Part shown: piece by piece, positions 25,752-35,679 of the stretch
Numbering within the stretch: the stretch's first letter is position 1
How the letters are laid out: each line of letters starts with the position of its first letter
Notes under the pieces: model-generated
Told to the model about the DNA's origin: nothing
Seen by the model: the letters and a program-made list of their open reading frames with translations, nothing else
The model's database searches: none
Made by a program: the position numbers and the translations under genes
NCBI GenBank assembly: GCA_000828075.3
Contig: JXCB02000001.1
Coordinates: 368,859 to 426,749, forward strand
Reading direction: 5' to 3'
Length of the DNA stretch: 57,891 nt
DNA from: Tolypothrix campylonemoides VB511288
GTDB taxonomy: Bacteria; Cyanobacteriota; Cyanobacteriia; Cyanobacteriales; Nostocaceae

Positions 25752-26022
25752 CTACAATTGGCTTTGCCACTGCCCCGAATGGTTATTAAGTTTTCTTGCA
25801 ATTATTTTAATTATATTTATTAATAATCAAATTAATCGTGCTAAAAGAAGTAGAGGTATTTTACTAAAACGCACTCTAAAAAATAACAATTCTAATGATA
25901 AAAATAATCAAGAGACTCATGTAGCTTCATCAAAACCTGAATATTCCCCAGCGACACCCCACATTATTGTACACAATCACAATAACGTTCATTCTAAAAA
26001 CGATAATAATCAAGGAGATAAT
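25752..26022 (+). other. Headless open frame continuous with the 26023 gene
   Basis: From the stop at 25747-25749 the frame stays open for 91 codons into the ATG at 26023. It has no ATG, GTG or TTG start. It would read WLLSFLAIILIIFINNQ, a membrane span, then basic INRAKRSRG and an Asn/His-rich stretch (IIVHNHNNVHSKNDNN). This looks like the remainder of a membrane-anchored protein whose 5' end was lost at the 21 bp array, or an unusual (AUU) start. Not called as a gene. Confidence 0.4.
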
Positions 26023-26382
26023 ATGTCAGATCGTAAAACTCAAGTCAATCAGAATAATTCCTCATTCGGCATTGGTTATTCTGAACAAGTCGAAGCAAAT
26101 CAGATAGGTGCTAATATACACAACTATGCGCCTGAGCAAGATTTAGCTCAAGCCGCAGGAAAAATACAAGAACTGTTAAAGCAACTGGAGAAAACCAATC
26201 CCACTGCAACACAAGAGGAGAAACAAGCTTTTGTCACTGCGGCAATTCCTCAAGAGGAGAAAAGCCGCATTTTGAGGGCTTTACAAGCCGGAGGGGAGAA
26301 AGCGCTAGAAAAGTTCCTCAACAATCCTTATGTGGATGTGACAATGGCAATTGTTAAGGAATGGCAAAAAGGACAAGAGTGA
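26023..26382 (+). CDS. Short conserved cyanobacterial protein, unknown function
   Basis: 119 residues. ATG 26023 has an excellent aaggag six bases upstream, so this start is used even though the frame is open further upstream. The N-terminus is Asn/Gln-rich (NQNNSSFGIGYSEQVEANQI). A helical C-terminal part (AAGKIQELLKQLEKTNPTAT, EEKSRILRALQAGGEKALEK) ends VKEWQKGQE. Proteins of this layout accompany other genes in Nostocales, often small effector-type clusters; I assign no function. It converges with glgB across a hairpin at 26430-26450. Confidence 0.7.
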   Translation: MSDRKTQVNQNNSSFGIGYSEQVEANQIGANIHNYAPEQDLAQAAGKIQELLKQLEKTNPTATQEEKQAFVTAAIPQEEKSRILRALQAGGEKALEKFLNNPYVDVTMAIVKEWQKGQE

Positions 26383-26429
26383 TTGCATCCCAATTCCGAC
26401 AACTCTATTATCACTACCGATAAAATTTA

Positions 26430-26450
26430 GGGTGGGCAAACTGCCCACCC
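26430..26450. terminator. Bidirectional hairpin between convergent genes
   Basis: Perfect 9 bp stem gggtgggca / tgcccaccc with loop aac, A/T-rich flanks on both sides (aaattta, cattttat). It can act for both the 26023 gene and glgB. Confidence 0.65.
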
Positions 26451-26456
26451 CACATT

Positions 26457-28748
26457 TTATTCCATCACCTCTGCCGTCTTCTCCTTATCCAACTTGAGAA
26501 TCAATACTCCCAAAGGTGGCAGACACAAATCCAGCGAATACGGATGATTGTGCAATGACCAGTTGTCCGTCCACTTACCACCTAAGTTACCCATATTGCT
26601 GCCACCATACTGACGAGCATCACTGTTGAACAACTCAGTATAGAAACCTAGCTCAGGTACACCGATGCGATAGTGGGAATGGGGTTGGGGTGTGAAGTTG
26701 CAAATCACAACAACGAAATCATCAGAATCCTTGTCGCGACGGATAAACGACACTACGCTGTGGCGGTTGTCGCTACAGTCAATCCACTCAAACCCTTCGC
26801 GTGCAAAATCCTGGGTGTATAAAGCGGGTTCAGACCGATAAAGATGGTTCAGGTCTTTGAAAAACTCTTTGAGTTGTTGGTGCGGCTCATACTGGAATAG
26901 CTGCCATTCTAAGTCACCCCAGACATTCCACTCACTCCACTGCCCAAACTCCATGCCCATAAACATGGTTTTCTTACCTGGGTGAGTAAACATATACGCA
27001 AACAAACAACGCACATTTGCCAACTTCTGCCATCTATCCCCAGGCATTTTGCCGATGATATGGCTCTTACCATGCACCACTTCATCGTGGGACAGGGCAA
27101 GCATATAGTTCTCGCTGTGGTGATACCACATACTAAAGGTGATGTTGTTTTGGTGGAACTGGCGGAACCATGGGTCCATGCTGAAGTAATCCAGCATATC
27201 GTGCATCCAGCCCATGTTCCACTTCAAGTTAAAGCCCAGTCCTCCAGTGTAGGTGGGCCAAGATACCATTGGCCATGCGGTGGATTCTTCGGCAATTGAG
27301 ACAACGCCAGGGAAATAGCTGAAGATACTGTGATTCACCTGACGCAGGAAATCCGCTGCTTCTAGGTTTTCTCTGCCGCCGTATTGGTTGGGAAGCCATT
27401 CTCCATTTTCGCGGCAATAGTCGAGATAAAGCATTGAGGCGACAGCATCAACGCGAATGCCGTCAATATGGAATTTGTCAAACCAGAACAGGGCATTTGC
27501 TACCAGGAAATTCCGGACTTCGTTGCGGGAGTAGTTGAACACGAGAGTCCCCCATTCCTTGTGTTCGCCTTTGCGGGGGTCGGCGTGTTCGTAAAGATGG
27601 GTGCCATCAAAGAATGCTAAACCATGACCATCTTTGGGGAAGTGACCGGGAACCCAATCTACAATCACCCCAATACCATTTTTGTGGCACTGGTCAACGA
27701 AATACATAAAGTCTTCTGGGCGACCAAAACGTGAGGTGGGGGCGTAGTACCCAGTGACTTGATAACCCCAAGAGCCATCAAAAGGATGTTCAGCAACGGG
27801 CAGCACTTCAATGTGAGTGTATCCCAAATCTTTGACGTAGGGAATGAGCCGTTCTGCCAATTCCCGATAGGTGAGGAAGCGTGCACCGGGATTAAGTTCT
27901 GAAACAGTAACGACAGGTTCGGTTTCACCGTTGGGCAGTTTGGGTGGTTCTGCACTGGAGGCGTGTAACCAAGACCCTAAATGCAGTTCGTAAACTGAAA
28001 CAGGTTGAGTGAGGGGATCGGTGTGACGCCGTTTTTCCAGCCAGTCTTCGTCACTCCATGTGTAGGCATCCAAATCGGTGACAATCGATGCGGTTTTGGG
28101 GCGGGGTTCTTGTTGAAAACCGTAGGGATCAGATTTTTCGTAGATGTGTCCTTCAAAGTTTTTAATTTCGTACTTGTAATGCTCTCCTACACTAAGTTCG
28201 GGAATGAACAATTCCCAAATGCCAGTGTGTCCTTTTCGCATCTGGTGTTTGCGCCCATCCCAGTTATTGAAGTCTCCCAGGATTGAAACATTACGGGCGT
28301 TGGGTGCCCAGACGGCAAAATAAACGCCTTTAACACCGTTGATTTCAGTAGGGTGCGCTCCCAGTTTCTCGTAAATCCGGTGATGGTTGCCTTCGGCAAA
28401 CAAGTGCAAATCAAATTCAGTCAGTCGGGGAGAACGGAAAGCGTAAGGGTCATACATGACTCGCTCGTGTTCGCCTTCTTTTATCCGTAACTGATAGTTT
28501 GCTAGTTCTTTTGTTTCTACCGTGCATTCAAAAAAGTGGGGATGATGCACCGTTTCCATTGGGTATTCCTTGCGTTCTTCGGGAAGGATAACCCAAGCCT
28601 CACTCGCACTTGGTAGGTAGGCTCGCACAGCCCAGACGTTTTTGCCATTCTGTTCTATGGGGTGGGCACCGAGTACTTCAAACGGATCTTGATGTTGATT
28701 CCAAACGATGCGGTTAACCTGTTCGGGAGCGATCGTGGTCATAGACAT
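26457..28748 (-). CDS. glgB: 1,4-alpha-glucan branching enzyme
   Basis: 763 residues from ATG 28748 ([13 protein letters not shown]); a longer in-frame start at 28847 adds 33 residues not conserved in the family. It makes alpha-1,6 branches in glycogen. Two N-terminal CBM48-like modules ([10 protein letters not shown] and [20 protein letters not shown]) precede a GH13 barrel. The catalytic regions are [12 protein letters not shown] (nucleophile Asp), [10 protein letters not shown] (acid/base Glu), and [11 protein letters not shown] (His, Asp). The C-terminal beta domain includes [20 protein letters not shown]. Length matches cyanobacterial GlgB (about 760). It stands alone, with no glycogen gene neighbours. 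Confidence 0.97.
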   Translation of the reverse strand: MSMTTIAPEQVNRIVWNQHQDPFEVLGAHPIEQNGKNVWAVRAYLPSASEAWVILPEERKEYPMETVHHPHFFECTVETKELANYQLRIKEGEHERVMYDPYAFRSPRLTEFDLHLFAEGNHHRIYEKLGAHPTEINGVKGVYFAVWAPNARNVSILGDFNNWDGRKHQMRKGHTGIWELFIPELSVGEHYKYEIKNFEGHIYEKSDPYGFQQEPRPKTASIVTDLDAYTWSDEDWLEKRRHTDPLTQPVSVYELHLGSWLHASSAEPPKLPNGETEPVVTVSELNPGARFLTYRELAERLIPYVKDLGYTHIEVLPVAEHPFDGSWGYQVTGYYAPTSRFGRPEDFMYFVDQCHKNGIGVIVDWVPGHFPKDGHGLAFFDGTHLYEHADPRKGEHKEWGTLVFNYSRNEVRNFLVANALFWFDKFHIDGIRVDAVASMLYLDYCRENGEWLPNQYGGRENLEAADFLRQVNHSIFSYFPGVVSIAEESTAWPMVSWPTYTGGLGFNLKWNMGWMHDMLDYFSMDPWFRQFHQNNITFSMWYHHSENYMLALSHDEVVHGKSHIIGKMPGDRWQKLANVRCLFAYMFTHPGKKTMFMGMEFGQWSEWNVWGDLEWQLFQYEPHQQLKEFFKDLNHLYRSEPALYTQDFAREGFEWIDCSDNRHSVVSFIRRDKDSDDFVVVICNFTPQPHSHYRIGVPELGFYTELFNSDARQYGGSNMGNLGGKWTDNWSLHNHPYSLDLCLPPLGVLILKLDKEKTAEVME

Positions 28749-28941
28749 GCAGCTAACTACGTTGACTAAAGTGGGTAAGTAAATTTGCTTTGTAAAACAT
28801 ATATATATATTCTTTACATTTATTTGCAATTTTGTCGCCGGAGTCATCGTACCTTGGAGGGAGTCCTTTTGGAGGAGTGCGCTTTACCTCGTGTACGGTA
28901 TGGGGTGTGAAATGTAGTAAATTGTTTGATTCATACACGCT

Positions 28942-29259
28942 TCAAATATTTAGAAAGGGGAAAAGCTGAAGCAAGGTTTTACGCAGTCGCAGCAGAAAAA
29001 CTTGGTCCTGAATTCGGGGATCAAGTGTTGGGGGTGGGCTTTTTTGCAACTGAGCTTGCAAATGAGCGTATTCGCCAGCGCTCAAAGGCTTACCATCAAT
29101 AGGCGATCGCGCTGTTGTAATAATCTCGGTTCGCAATATTTCTTCTGGTATCTCTTCTTGTGGCGGTAATGCCATGACCAATGCCCCCCAATGACTGCTT
29201 AGCTCCACCAATATGCTAGTACAGACTGTTAAAACCAGAAATCTTATCACCCTTGTCAT
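28942..29259 (-). CDS. Small exported hypothetical protein
   Basis: 105 residues. N-terminal signal peptide (MTRVIRFLVLTVCTSILVEL, core to about residue 30). The mature part is short and charged (LPPQEEIPEEILRTEIITTA, ARSPIDGKPLSAGEYAHLQA) and ends in a hydrophobic LLQLFPFL. The PIDGKPLSAGEYAxLQAQLQ segment is one I recall as conserved across cyanobacteria, without a function. It lies divergently about 190 bases from glgB's start. Confidence 0.65.
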   Translation of the reverse strand: MTRVIRFLVLTVCTSILVELSSHWGALVMALPPQEEIPEEILRTEIITTARSPIDGKPLSAGEYAHLQAQLQKSPPPTLDPRIQDQVFLLRLRKTLLQLFPFLNI

Positions 29260-29312
29260 TTTCTCTCTTTCCCCCAGTCATTAGTCAGTAGTCATTAGTC
29301 AATTAATTATTC

Positions 29313-29368
29313 TCCCTCACTCCCTCACTCCCTCACTCCCTCACTCCCTCACTCCCTCACTCCCTCAC
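29313..29368 (+). repeat. 8 bp tandem repeat (tccctcac) x7
   Basis: Seven exact copies of tccctcac. Related G/A-rich tracts occur at 16786-16822, 54449-54488 and 55679-55726. Simple-sequence tract, no gene. Confidence 0.9.
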
Positions 29369-29390
29369 CTCCCCAATAGCTTACCTATAA

Positions 29391-29423
29391 AGAAACCCGG
29401 TTTCTCTGTGAAACCGGGTTTCT
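29391..29423 (+). repeat. agaaacccggttt hairpin repeat
   Basis: Perfect 13 bp stem agaaacccggttt / aaaccgggtttct with loop ctctgtg. A common intergenic palindrome type in filamentous cyanobacteria. Confidence 0.75.
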
Positions 29424-29653
29424 TGGGTAAGTTTCTGTGAAGACCTGGCAACCTCAAGTGTTGCTATCAGATCACTTTTCCAGATGAGAAACGGAGTACA
29501 GGGGATTGTCAAGACAAAGTGTCAGTGAGCGTGACTAATTTATGCACTCTCAAAACTCAGCCATCTACATTTATGGAAATTTGGGAGGATTAACTCAACC
29601 AATGTAGTGAGACGTGCTGCAACAACCTGTTTTGGCTGTTTTGAGACTGCTAT

Positions 29654-29932
29654 TTAGGGGGACTTGGTTGGAGTGGCGGCAGGACTAGCAGCGCCACCAG
29701 CACCAGCACCAGCACCACCAGGGGTAGTTGTGGTGCCACCAGCTCCAGGGCTAGCTGCACCACCGGCGGGAGGGGTAGTGCCAGTATCTGTTGGTTCAGC
29801 AGGTGAAGTAGCGGCACCTCCAGCGCCCCCAGCGCCTCCAGGAGCTTCGCCGCCGCCACCACCACCATCACAGGCTCCGAGAGCTGCTGCCAGACCCAAA
29901 ATTAAAGCAAAACTAAGGATTTTTATTTTCAT
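29654..29932 (-). CDS. Small Gly/Ala/Pro/Thr-rich lipoprotein
   Basis: 92 residues from ATG 29932, preceded by gaggag at ideal spacing; longer upstream starts are in a non-coding-like stretch. The signal MKIKILSFALILGLAAALGAC has a lipobox (LGAC), so Cys21 would be lipidated. The rest is low-complexity Gly/Ala/Pro/Thr, GGGGGG then GGAGGAGG, with no fold expected. It may be a spacer or wall-associated protein. Function unknown. The GC-rich composition is unlike the AT-rich flanks. Confidence 0.7.
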   Translation of the reverse strand: MKIKILSFALILGLAAALGACDGGGGGGEAPGGAGGAGGAATSPAEPTDTGTTPPAGGAASPGAGGTTTTPGGAGAGAGGAASPAATPTKSP

Positions 29933-30407
29933 AACTCCTCTTTCACCAATTGCGGCAAGAACAATTTTAGCCTGTTGACTACGATACCTTATTTGTTGCT
30001 TTTTTTTAAGCAACTTGAGATGACAGATTTAACCAAAATGTTTTCGCTTCTTGTAAAGTTACTCAATCGTTCAGGGTAGTATTAGCAAATTAAGTCAGTA
30101 AGGGCGATATCATAGCAAAAATTGCGTTTTTTTTGGAAACTCTTGCTTATAGTAGCAATGCGTTGCCATACTTTATAAATGCGATACCTGAACACCTTAA
30201 GTGTTCAGCGGCAATTCCATTCGTTGCCAATCAATCTGATTTCTTTGAAAAACTAAGTTTTTTGGGAATGGCAAGATTGGCGCGCCTACCTATCAGAATA
30301 TATTGATTGGGTGTAGGGTGTATTTGTGGTTCTTGCCCGAAAGGCAATAATAACGAGAGTAAAAACAGACAATCATCTACAATAAAGTATTTTCTATCCA
30401 AAAAATT
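29933..30407. other. Gap, 475 bases, one palindrome
   Basis: Contains ctgaacac-cttaa-gtgttcag (30186-30206), a perfect dyad without T-run. It could be an operator or a repeat. No gene seen. The 30408 start lies after an AT-rich leader. Confidence 0.35.
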
Positions 30408-31112
30408 ATGGCTGTTGCTCGCAAATCAGATGTTTCTGCAACGGGCAGTGGATTCCGGACAGCAGTGAGAAGTGGCAGAAAACGTCGCTCTGCTGCTCGA
30501 CAAAAAGAGTCCACTCAACCAACAGAAAATGCTCCACAGACACCGCAGTTCAGAACTCCCCAAGCGGTTCTGCCTGCCTTGTCTACATCAGTATCCTCCA
30601 AGAAACAAAGCCATTCGTCTAAAAATTTATCAGTTTCTGCACGGCAGATGGCAAGGGAAGCATCCAGCGCCAAGACACAAACAGGATCCTCCGTGCCAGA
30701 TCCCAGCAAACAAAAAGCCTCAAGCGTCCCTGTGATGCCATCTGCTGAGTCTTTCCCTTCGTGGTTGCTGCGCCTTTTCGCCTTACATCGTCATTCTTCA
30801 ATTATGGCGTTTTTGTTAGTCGCTACGACGCTTGTGGTTTATGGTTGGACTGTATATTCCCAACAACTTTGGAGTCAGGCATACCGTAAGCGGGAAAACT
30901 TGGAACGCCATGAACGGCAGTTGATGACAGCTAACGAGGTGCTAAAAAACCAAATGGCGAAAGAAGCAGAACGCCCACCAGCCAAGCTGGTATCGCCAAC
31001 TCCGGCAGGGATGCTTTTCTTAAAGAGAGCACCTGTTGAGCCTAACCCAGTACTTAACAAAACGCCAAATTCAGAAATACAACAGCAAACCCCCAATCCA
31101 GTCGGATATTAG
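30408..31112 (+). CDS. FtsL-like bitopic membrane protein (candidate division protein)
   Basis: 234 residues. A long basic/Ser-rich cytoplasmic N-terminus (1-125; SGRKRRSAARQKESTQ) precedes one membrane span (SIMAFLLVATTLVVYGWTVY). A short coiled coil follows (RKRENLERHERQLMTANEVL) and then a Pro/Asn-rich tail. Topology and place directly upstream of ftsI match FtsL/FtsB-type proteins, which bridge FtsQ and FtsWI at the septum. Sequence similarity to FtsL is not expected to be strong; the assignment rests on topology and context. The gap to ftsI is about 296 bases and contains a repeat. Confidence 0.62.
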   Translation: MAVARKSDVSATGSGFRTAVRSGRKRRSAARQKESTQPTENAPQTPQFRTPQAVLPALSTSVSSKKQSHSSKNLSVSARQMAREASSAKTQTGSSVPDPSKQKASSVPVMPSAESFPSWLLRLFALHRHSSIMAFLLVATTLVVYGWTVYSQQLWSQAYRKRENLERHERQLMTANEVLKNQMAKEAERPPAKLVSPTPAGMLFLKRAPVEPNPVLNKTPNSEIQQQTPNPVGY

Positions 31113-31408
31113 TCAAAAGTGAGCCAGCGCGAATGACAGCTTTCCAACGACAGTTACCTAGGTTGGGAGACCCGCCGCCTATATCTTATGCCTACGGTAT
31201 GCCAAGGGCGTTAGCAAAGCTCCTCTGGAGCGCGAAGCTCTCCCGAAGAGAGCAAGAGGCACGGACACGCTGCGCAAACAGTACTGTCTCCTCCCCAGGC
31301 GACTGGCAAACCCCCAAGGAGTCAAAAGTCAAAAGTCAAAAACAATAACTTTAGACTGTTGACTTTTCACTTTAGACTCCATAAAGCGGTGGACAAAGGA
31401 CTATATTC
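31113..31408. other. Repeat-filled gap between FtsL-like gene and ftsI
   Basis: Holds a GC-rich repeat (ggttgggagacccgccgcc and gcgaagctctcccgaagag) and agtcaaaagtcaaaagtc direct repeats. Typical intergenic repeats of large cyanobacterial genomes. No gene seen. Confidence 0.5.
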
Positions 31409-33262
31409 ATGCAAAAGTCATCAAGCAGAACAAAATTTAGAAAATTTAACTTTCCGAAACCAGAATTCACCAGACGACAGCAGAAGGGTTCGAGACGAGA
31501 GTCCAACAGCAAACCTGACCAGACTCAAGAGCAAGCACTTAACACCAAATTCAGATTGTTTATTGTTTGGAGTTTTCTGATTGCGGCTGGGGTAGGGCTG
31601 GGTGTTAACTTGTACAACCTGCAAATCGTGCGCGGACCAAAGCTCACACAAAAGGCGCGAAACCAGCAAATGCTGAATTTGCGACCTTTTGTGCCCCGTC
31701 GCCCAGTGGTCGATCGCAATAAGGATTTGCTGGCAATTGACCGTCCCGTGTATACTTTGTACGCCCATCCCAAACTCTTTGAAAAGTCTAATCACCAAAT
31801 GGCAGAACAACTTGCACCAATACTGGCTCAAGACGCTGCTGAATTAGAAAAAAAGTTTGAAAGTAAAAAAAGCGGGATCACACTTGCCTCGGCATTACCA
31901 GAAGAAATTGCCGATCGCATTTCTTCATTCCAGCTCAATGGCTTAGAGTTAATTCAAAAATACTCACGATTCTACCCACAGCAGGATTTAGTTGCAGAAG
32001 TGGTAGGCTATGTGAATCTTGACCGTCGCGGTCAGGCTGGGGTAGAGTACAGCCAAGAAAAGCTACTAGAACGTACTATGCAGACGGTACGACTCAGCCG
32101 AGCGGGTAACGGGGCGCTGATGCCAGATTATGCTCCAGAGGGTTTTCTCAATTCTGATGATATGCGGCTGCAACTCACTATAGATAACCGTTTGCAAAGA
32201 GTTGCCCGCTTTGCCCTTAAAGAACAAATGGAAAAGTACCGGGCAAAGCGAGGAGCAGTCATTGTTATGGATGCGTGGGATGGTTCCCTACTTGCCTTAG
32301 TTTCTCAGCCCACTTATAACCCAAATGAATATTCTAAAGCCGATATCTCTCTATTTAAAAACTGGACGGTAGCAGATCTGTATGAACCAGGTTCAACGTT
32401 CAAACCTTTAAATGTGGCGATCGCTTTGGAAGCTGGCATCATTAAACCTGAAGATGTGTTCAATGACCCCGGTTACATTCAAGTGGCTGACCGAACAATT
32501 AAGAATGCAGAAAACAAACGTTACGGGCGGATCAACATCGCTCAAATTCTGCAACACTCAAGCAACATAGGCATGGTGCAAATCATCCAAAGATTGCAGC
32601 CTTCAGTTTACTACGGTTGGCTGGAACGCTTGGGGCTAGGGCAAAGCCTTGATGATACTGATTTACCCTTCACTGTAAGCAGTCAGCTAAAAAGTCAGGA
32701 AGAATTTCTTGCCACGCCAGTAGAACCAGCAACAACCTCCTTTGGTCAAGGCTTTTCACTGACACCGTTGCAACTGGTACAAATGCACGCAGCTTTAGCC
32801 AATGGGGGCAAATTGGTCACACCTCACGTAGTCCAAGCCCTGGTAGACACCAAAGGGCAGGTTCACTATTCACCCAATCGAGCAACTCCCCGCCAAATAT
32901 TCTCACCCATGACCACCCTAAAAGTGGTAGAGATGATGGAAAGCGTAGTCGATGACGGCACAGGAAGAGCATCGCAAATTCCTGGGTATCGCATTGCAGG
33001 CAAAACCGGCACAGCCGAAAAAGCCAGTCGCGCTGGTGGTTATATCAACGGAGCTAAAATCACCAGCTTCGTGGGTATCTTACCTGTAGAATCGCCCCGC
33101 TACGTCGTATTAGCATTGGTTGATAACCCAAAAGGAGAAAATGCCTATGGTAGCACTGTAGCCGCACCCATTGCTAAGTCAGTCATGGAAGCACTGATTA
33201 CCATTGAACAGATTCCACCGAGTAAACCAGTGCCTCAAACACCCGCCAGTCCGCAGCGGTGA
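31409..33262 (+). CDS. ftsI: Peptidoglycan D,D-transpeptidase FtsI (class B PBP)
   Basis: 617 residues. It cross-links septal peptidoglycan. One N-terminal span (residues about 48-70, FIVWSFLIAAGVGLGVNL) follows a basic tail. The PBP dimer domain starts at RPFVPRRPVVDRNKDLLAID. Transpeptidase motifs are complete: S329-T-F-K332, S384-S-N386 and K532-T-G. EPGSTFKPLNVAIALEAG marks the active-site helix. Start ATG 31409 with aaagga upstream. It follows the FtsL-like gene, the usual division-cluster order. Class B PBPs of the elongation complex (MrdA) are longer and lack this context, so FtsI is favoured. Confidence 0.94.
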   Translation: MQKSSSRTKFRKFNFPKPEFTRRQQKGSRRESNSKPDQTQEQALNTKFRLFIVWSFLIAAGVGLGVNLYNLQIVRGPKLTQKARNQQMLNLRPFVPRRPVVDRNKDLLAIDRPVYTLYAHPKLFEKSNHQMAEQLAPILAQDAAELEKKFESKKSGITLASALPEEIADRISSFQLNGLELIQKYSRFYPQQDLVAEVVGYVNLDRRGQAGVEYSQEKLLERTMQTVRLSRAGNGALMPDYAPEGFLNSDDMRLQLTIDNRLQRVARFALKEQMEKYRAKRGAVIVMDAWDGSLLALVSQPTYNPNEYSKADISLFKNWTVADLYEPGSTFKPLNVAIALEAGIIKPEDVFNDPGYIQVADRTIKNAENKRYGRINIAQILQHSSNIGMVQIIQRLQPSVYYGWLERLGLGQSLDDTDLPFTVSSQLKSQEEFLATPVEPATTSFGQGFSLTPLQLVQMHAALANGGKLVTPHVVQALVDTKGQVHYSPNRATPRQIFSPMTTLKVVEMMESVVDDGTGRASQIPGYRIAGKTGTAEKASRAGGYINGAKITSFVGILPVESPRYVVLALVDNPKGENAYGSTVAAPIAKSVMEALITIEQIPPSKPVPQTPASPQR

Positions 33263-33311
33263 GGACTAGGGGAAATCAATTCAAAATATGCCTTACGCAC
33301 AAGCTACGCGA

Positions 33312-33336
33312 ACAAAATTCAAATAGTAGTCCTATA
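33312..33336 (-). repeat. End fragment of dispersed repeat (copy C)
   Basis: 25 bases identical to the reverse complement of 3026-3050, the left terminus of copy A. Only this end is present. Confidence 0.7.
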
Positions 33337-33379
33337 GCTGGAGATTTGTTAACAGTTTTTATTTTGTCAACAGAAAAAA

Positions 33380-33817
33380 TTAAATCTTCTTAGTAAGAAT
33401 ATTTACTATTTCTGTTACTATGTCATTAGGGTCACTAGGCTTAATTAAATAAGATTGAAACCCAGATTTAAGAGCAAGGTCGCGACCTTCTTCTGAATGC
33501 ATAGCTGTCAGAGCAATAGCCGGAATCTGATTTTGTGGAGAATTGAGCGTTCGGACTTTACGGATTAACGAATATCCATCCACTTCCGGCATTGCAATAT
33601 CAATAATTAAAACATTTGGTACAGATTGTTTGATGACCTCAAGGGCTTCCAACGCAGACGTTGCGGTTAGTGTTTGAACACCGTAGCTTTCAAGAATAAA
33701 GGTAGTTAACATAAGGCTATCAGCATCATCATCTACTACAACTATGCGTAAACCATCTAAGGTCTGAAAATTTCTTATATCCTCATTAAGATGAGGATTT
33801 TCAGAAGTATTTGACAC
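33380..33817 (-). CDS. CheY-like response regulator (receiver domain only)
   Basis: 145 residues, almost all a receiver domain: acidic pair D29-D31 (VVVDDDADS), phospho-acceptor D73 (LIIDIAMPEVDGY), switch Thr in ALTAMHSEEG, and Lys in YLIKPSDP. No output domain, so it would act through protein contacts or as a phosphorelay intermediate. No histidine kinase is nearby. In cyanobacteria such stand-alone receivers often follow hybrid kinases. ATG is preceded by an aaggagg-like segment (cctcctt reverse) in the leader. Confidence 0.87.
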   Translation of the reverse strand: MSNTSENPHLNEDIRNFQTLDGLRIVVVDDDADSLMLTTFILESYGVQTLTATSALEALEVIKQSVPNVLIIDIAMPEVDGYSLIRKVRTLNSPQNQIPAIALTAMHSEEGRDLALKSGFQSYLIKPSDPNDIVTEIVNILTKKI

Positions 33818-34428
33818 GATAAGATTAACCTCCTTGGTTGTACGCTCAATTAGGGAGGAAGTCCTACTGGGAGCTAGCTGGTAACTAGCTGCCTAGTGGG
33901 CATATTTGAGTTTAATTTCTTAAATAAATCAAGCTGATCTAACCTTAGTATTATTTCTTGTAAAAGGGACTGGGGATTGGGGATTAGGGATTGGGGTAGT
34001 GGTATATCAAACGAAAAATTATGGAATTCTGCTTTAACCCCTCCCAAATTTTGGAACAATTTCCCAGTACCCAGTACCCAGTACCCAGTACCCAGTACCG
34101 GAGCGGCGTTCCTCCCGCCACCAACCAACGGGGCTGGTGGGGGACTCCTCGCCGCGACCAGTTGAAAGTCATCAACTCTCAATCAACAAACGTCTTTTTA
34201 ACTGAAAATTGACCAAGCAAAAACCTGATTCAGTAAAATATTGTAGAAAACGAGAAATAATGTAAATTCTTTAAAAAAAAATTACGCTAATGACGCAAAT
34301 AAACCTTCGCGTCCTTAGCGACGCCAGTCGCCTGACGCCACTTTCCAAGGGCGGGGGGAACCCCCGCACGGAAGTGGCTCCGGAGGGAAACCCTCCTGCA
34401 GCGCTGGCTCGTCTTTGCGGTTCGTTCT
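33818..34428. other. Gap of 611 bases with three repeat types
   Basis: From left: a ggggattggggattaggg tract (33968-33997), five exact 7 bp copies of cccagta (34063-34097), and a GC-rich patch (34299-34428) with complementary arms ggcggggggaacccccgc. Codon patterns in all frames are repeat-driven. No gene seen. Confidence 0.5.
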
Positions 34429-35601
34429 CTAATATGTTGGTACCGATGGGTCGATTTCCTTACTCCAAGCAAGAATACCACCCTTCACATTCGTACCATC
34501 AACTCCTGCTTCCTTGAGAATGCCAAGGGCTTTTGCAGAACGCATACCCGATTTACAATGGGCAATTAGGCGATGACCATTGAGTAATTCCTTCACCTTA
34601 AGCACGCCTTCACCGTTTTCAATGTCCGATAACGGTATCAAGACTGCACCAGGAATTTGGGCAATTTCGTACTCGTGCGGGTTGCGGACATCTAGCAGCA
34701 CAAAATCATCTGTACCACTATCGAGCAATTGCTTCAACTCCTGCACTGTGATTTCTGACATTTCCATCTGCTGTTTCTCCTCTTGTGCTTTGGCTTGTGG
34801 GATACCGCAGAATTGTTCGTAGTCTATCAACTTTTCAATCACTGGGCGGACTGGGTTAGGACGCAGCTTCAACTCCCGGAACTTCATATTGAGAGCATCA
34901 TACAGCAACAAGCGTCCACTTAAAGTTTCACCCTTACCAAGAATGATTTTGACAGTTTCCGTTGCCTGAATGACGCCAATAATTCCTGGTAAAATTCCTA
35001 ATACACCACCTTCTGCACACGAAGGAACCATTCCTGGTGGTGGTGGTTCGGGGTAAAGGTCACGATAATTGGGTCCATCCTCGTAGTTAAATACTGTCGC
35101 TTGCCCTTCAAAACGGAAAATCGAACCGTAGACGTTGGGCTTGTTCAGCAACACGCAAGCATCGTTGACTAGATAACGAGTGGGGAAGTTATCGGTACCA
35201 TCCACCACGATATCATAAGGTCTAATAATGTCGAGGGCGTTTTCTGAAGTCAGGCGAGTTTCGTACAAATCAACCTGACAATACGGATTAATCTCTAGAA
35301 TGCGATTCTTTGCAGATTCAATCTTAGGTTTACCCACCCAAGATGTACCGTGAATGACTTGGCGTTGCAAGTTGGAAGTATCGACAACATCGAAATCAAC
35401 AATACCGATGCGTCCGATACCCGCCGCTGCCAGATACAGAAGCAGAGGTGAACCGAGTCCACCTGTACCGATACACAGTACACTAGCAGCTTTCAGGCGT
35501 TTTTGTCCCTCCAACCCCACTTCCGGCAAAATTAGGTGGCGGGAGTAACGTTCGTAATCATCTTTTGTCAGCTGGATTTCATCCAGATTGGGATTGAGCA
35601 T
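34429..35601 (-). CDS. moeB: MoeB/MoeZ-type adenylyltransferase with C-terminal rhodanese domain
   Basis: 390 residues. It adenylates the C-terminal glycine of a ubiquitin-like sulphur carrier. The ThiF/E1 fold has ATP loop CIGTGGLGSP (43-52), the acidic IVDFDVVDTSNLQRQ, and PSCAEGGVLGILPG. The rhodanese domain (about 285-390) has active cysteine in AHCKSGMRSAKAL, allowing sulphur transfer. The Zn-binding CxxC pairs of E. coli MoeB are absent (NYRDLYP), as in MoeZ-type proteins, so a MoaD-like or CysO/ThiS-like partner fits. A JAMM-protease gene lies 78 bases upstream on the same strand. Confidence 0.92.
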   Translation of the reverse strand: MLNPNLDEIQLTKDDYERYSRHLILPEVGLEGQKRLKAASVLCIGTGGLGSPLLLYLAAAGIGRIGIVDFDVVDTSNLQRQVIHGTSWVGKPKIESAKNRILEINPYCQVDLYETRLTSENALDIIRPYDIVVDGTDNFPTRYLVNDACVLLNKPNVYGSIFRFEGQATVFNYEDGPNYRDLYPEPPPPGMVPSCAEGGVLGILPGIIGVIQATETVKIILGKGETLSGRLLLYDALNMKFRELKLRPNPVRPVIEKLIDYEQFCGIPQAKAQEEKQQMEMSEITVQELKQLLDSGTDDFVLLDVRNPHEYEIAQIPGAVLIPLSDIENGEGVLKVKELLNGHRLIAHCKSGMRSAKALGILKEAGVDGTNVKGGILAWSKEIDPSVPTY

Positions 35602-35679
35602 AGCAGTTTGATGAGGAAGAGCGGATTTTTAATCCTACCGAAAAACAATACCCTTTGTGTCTTTTTGTATGACTTGTTC

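Noticed and set aside
26457-28847. Longer glgB start
   Set aside because: Extra 33 residues are not GlgB-like; [10 protein letters not shown] is usual.
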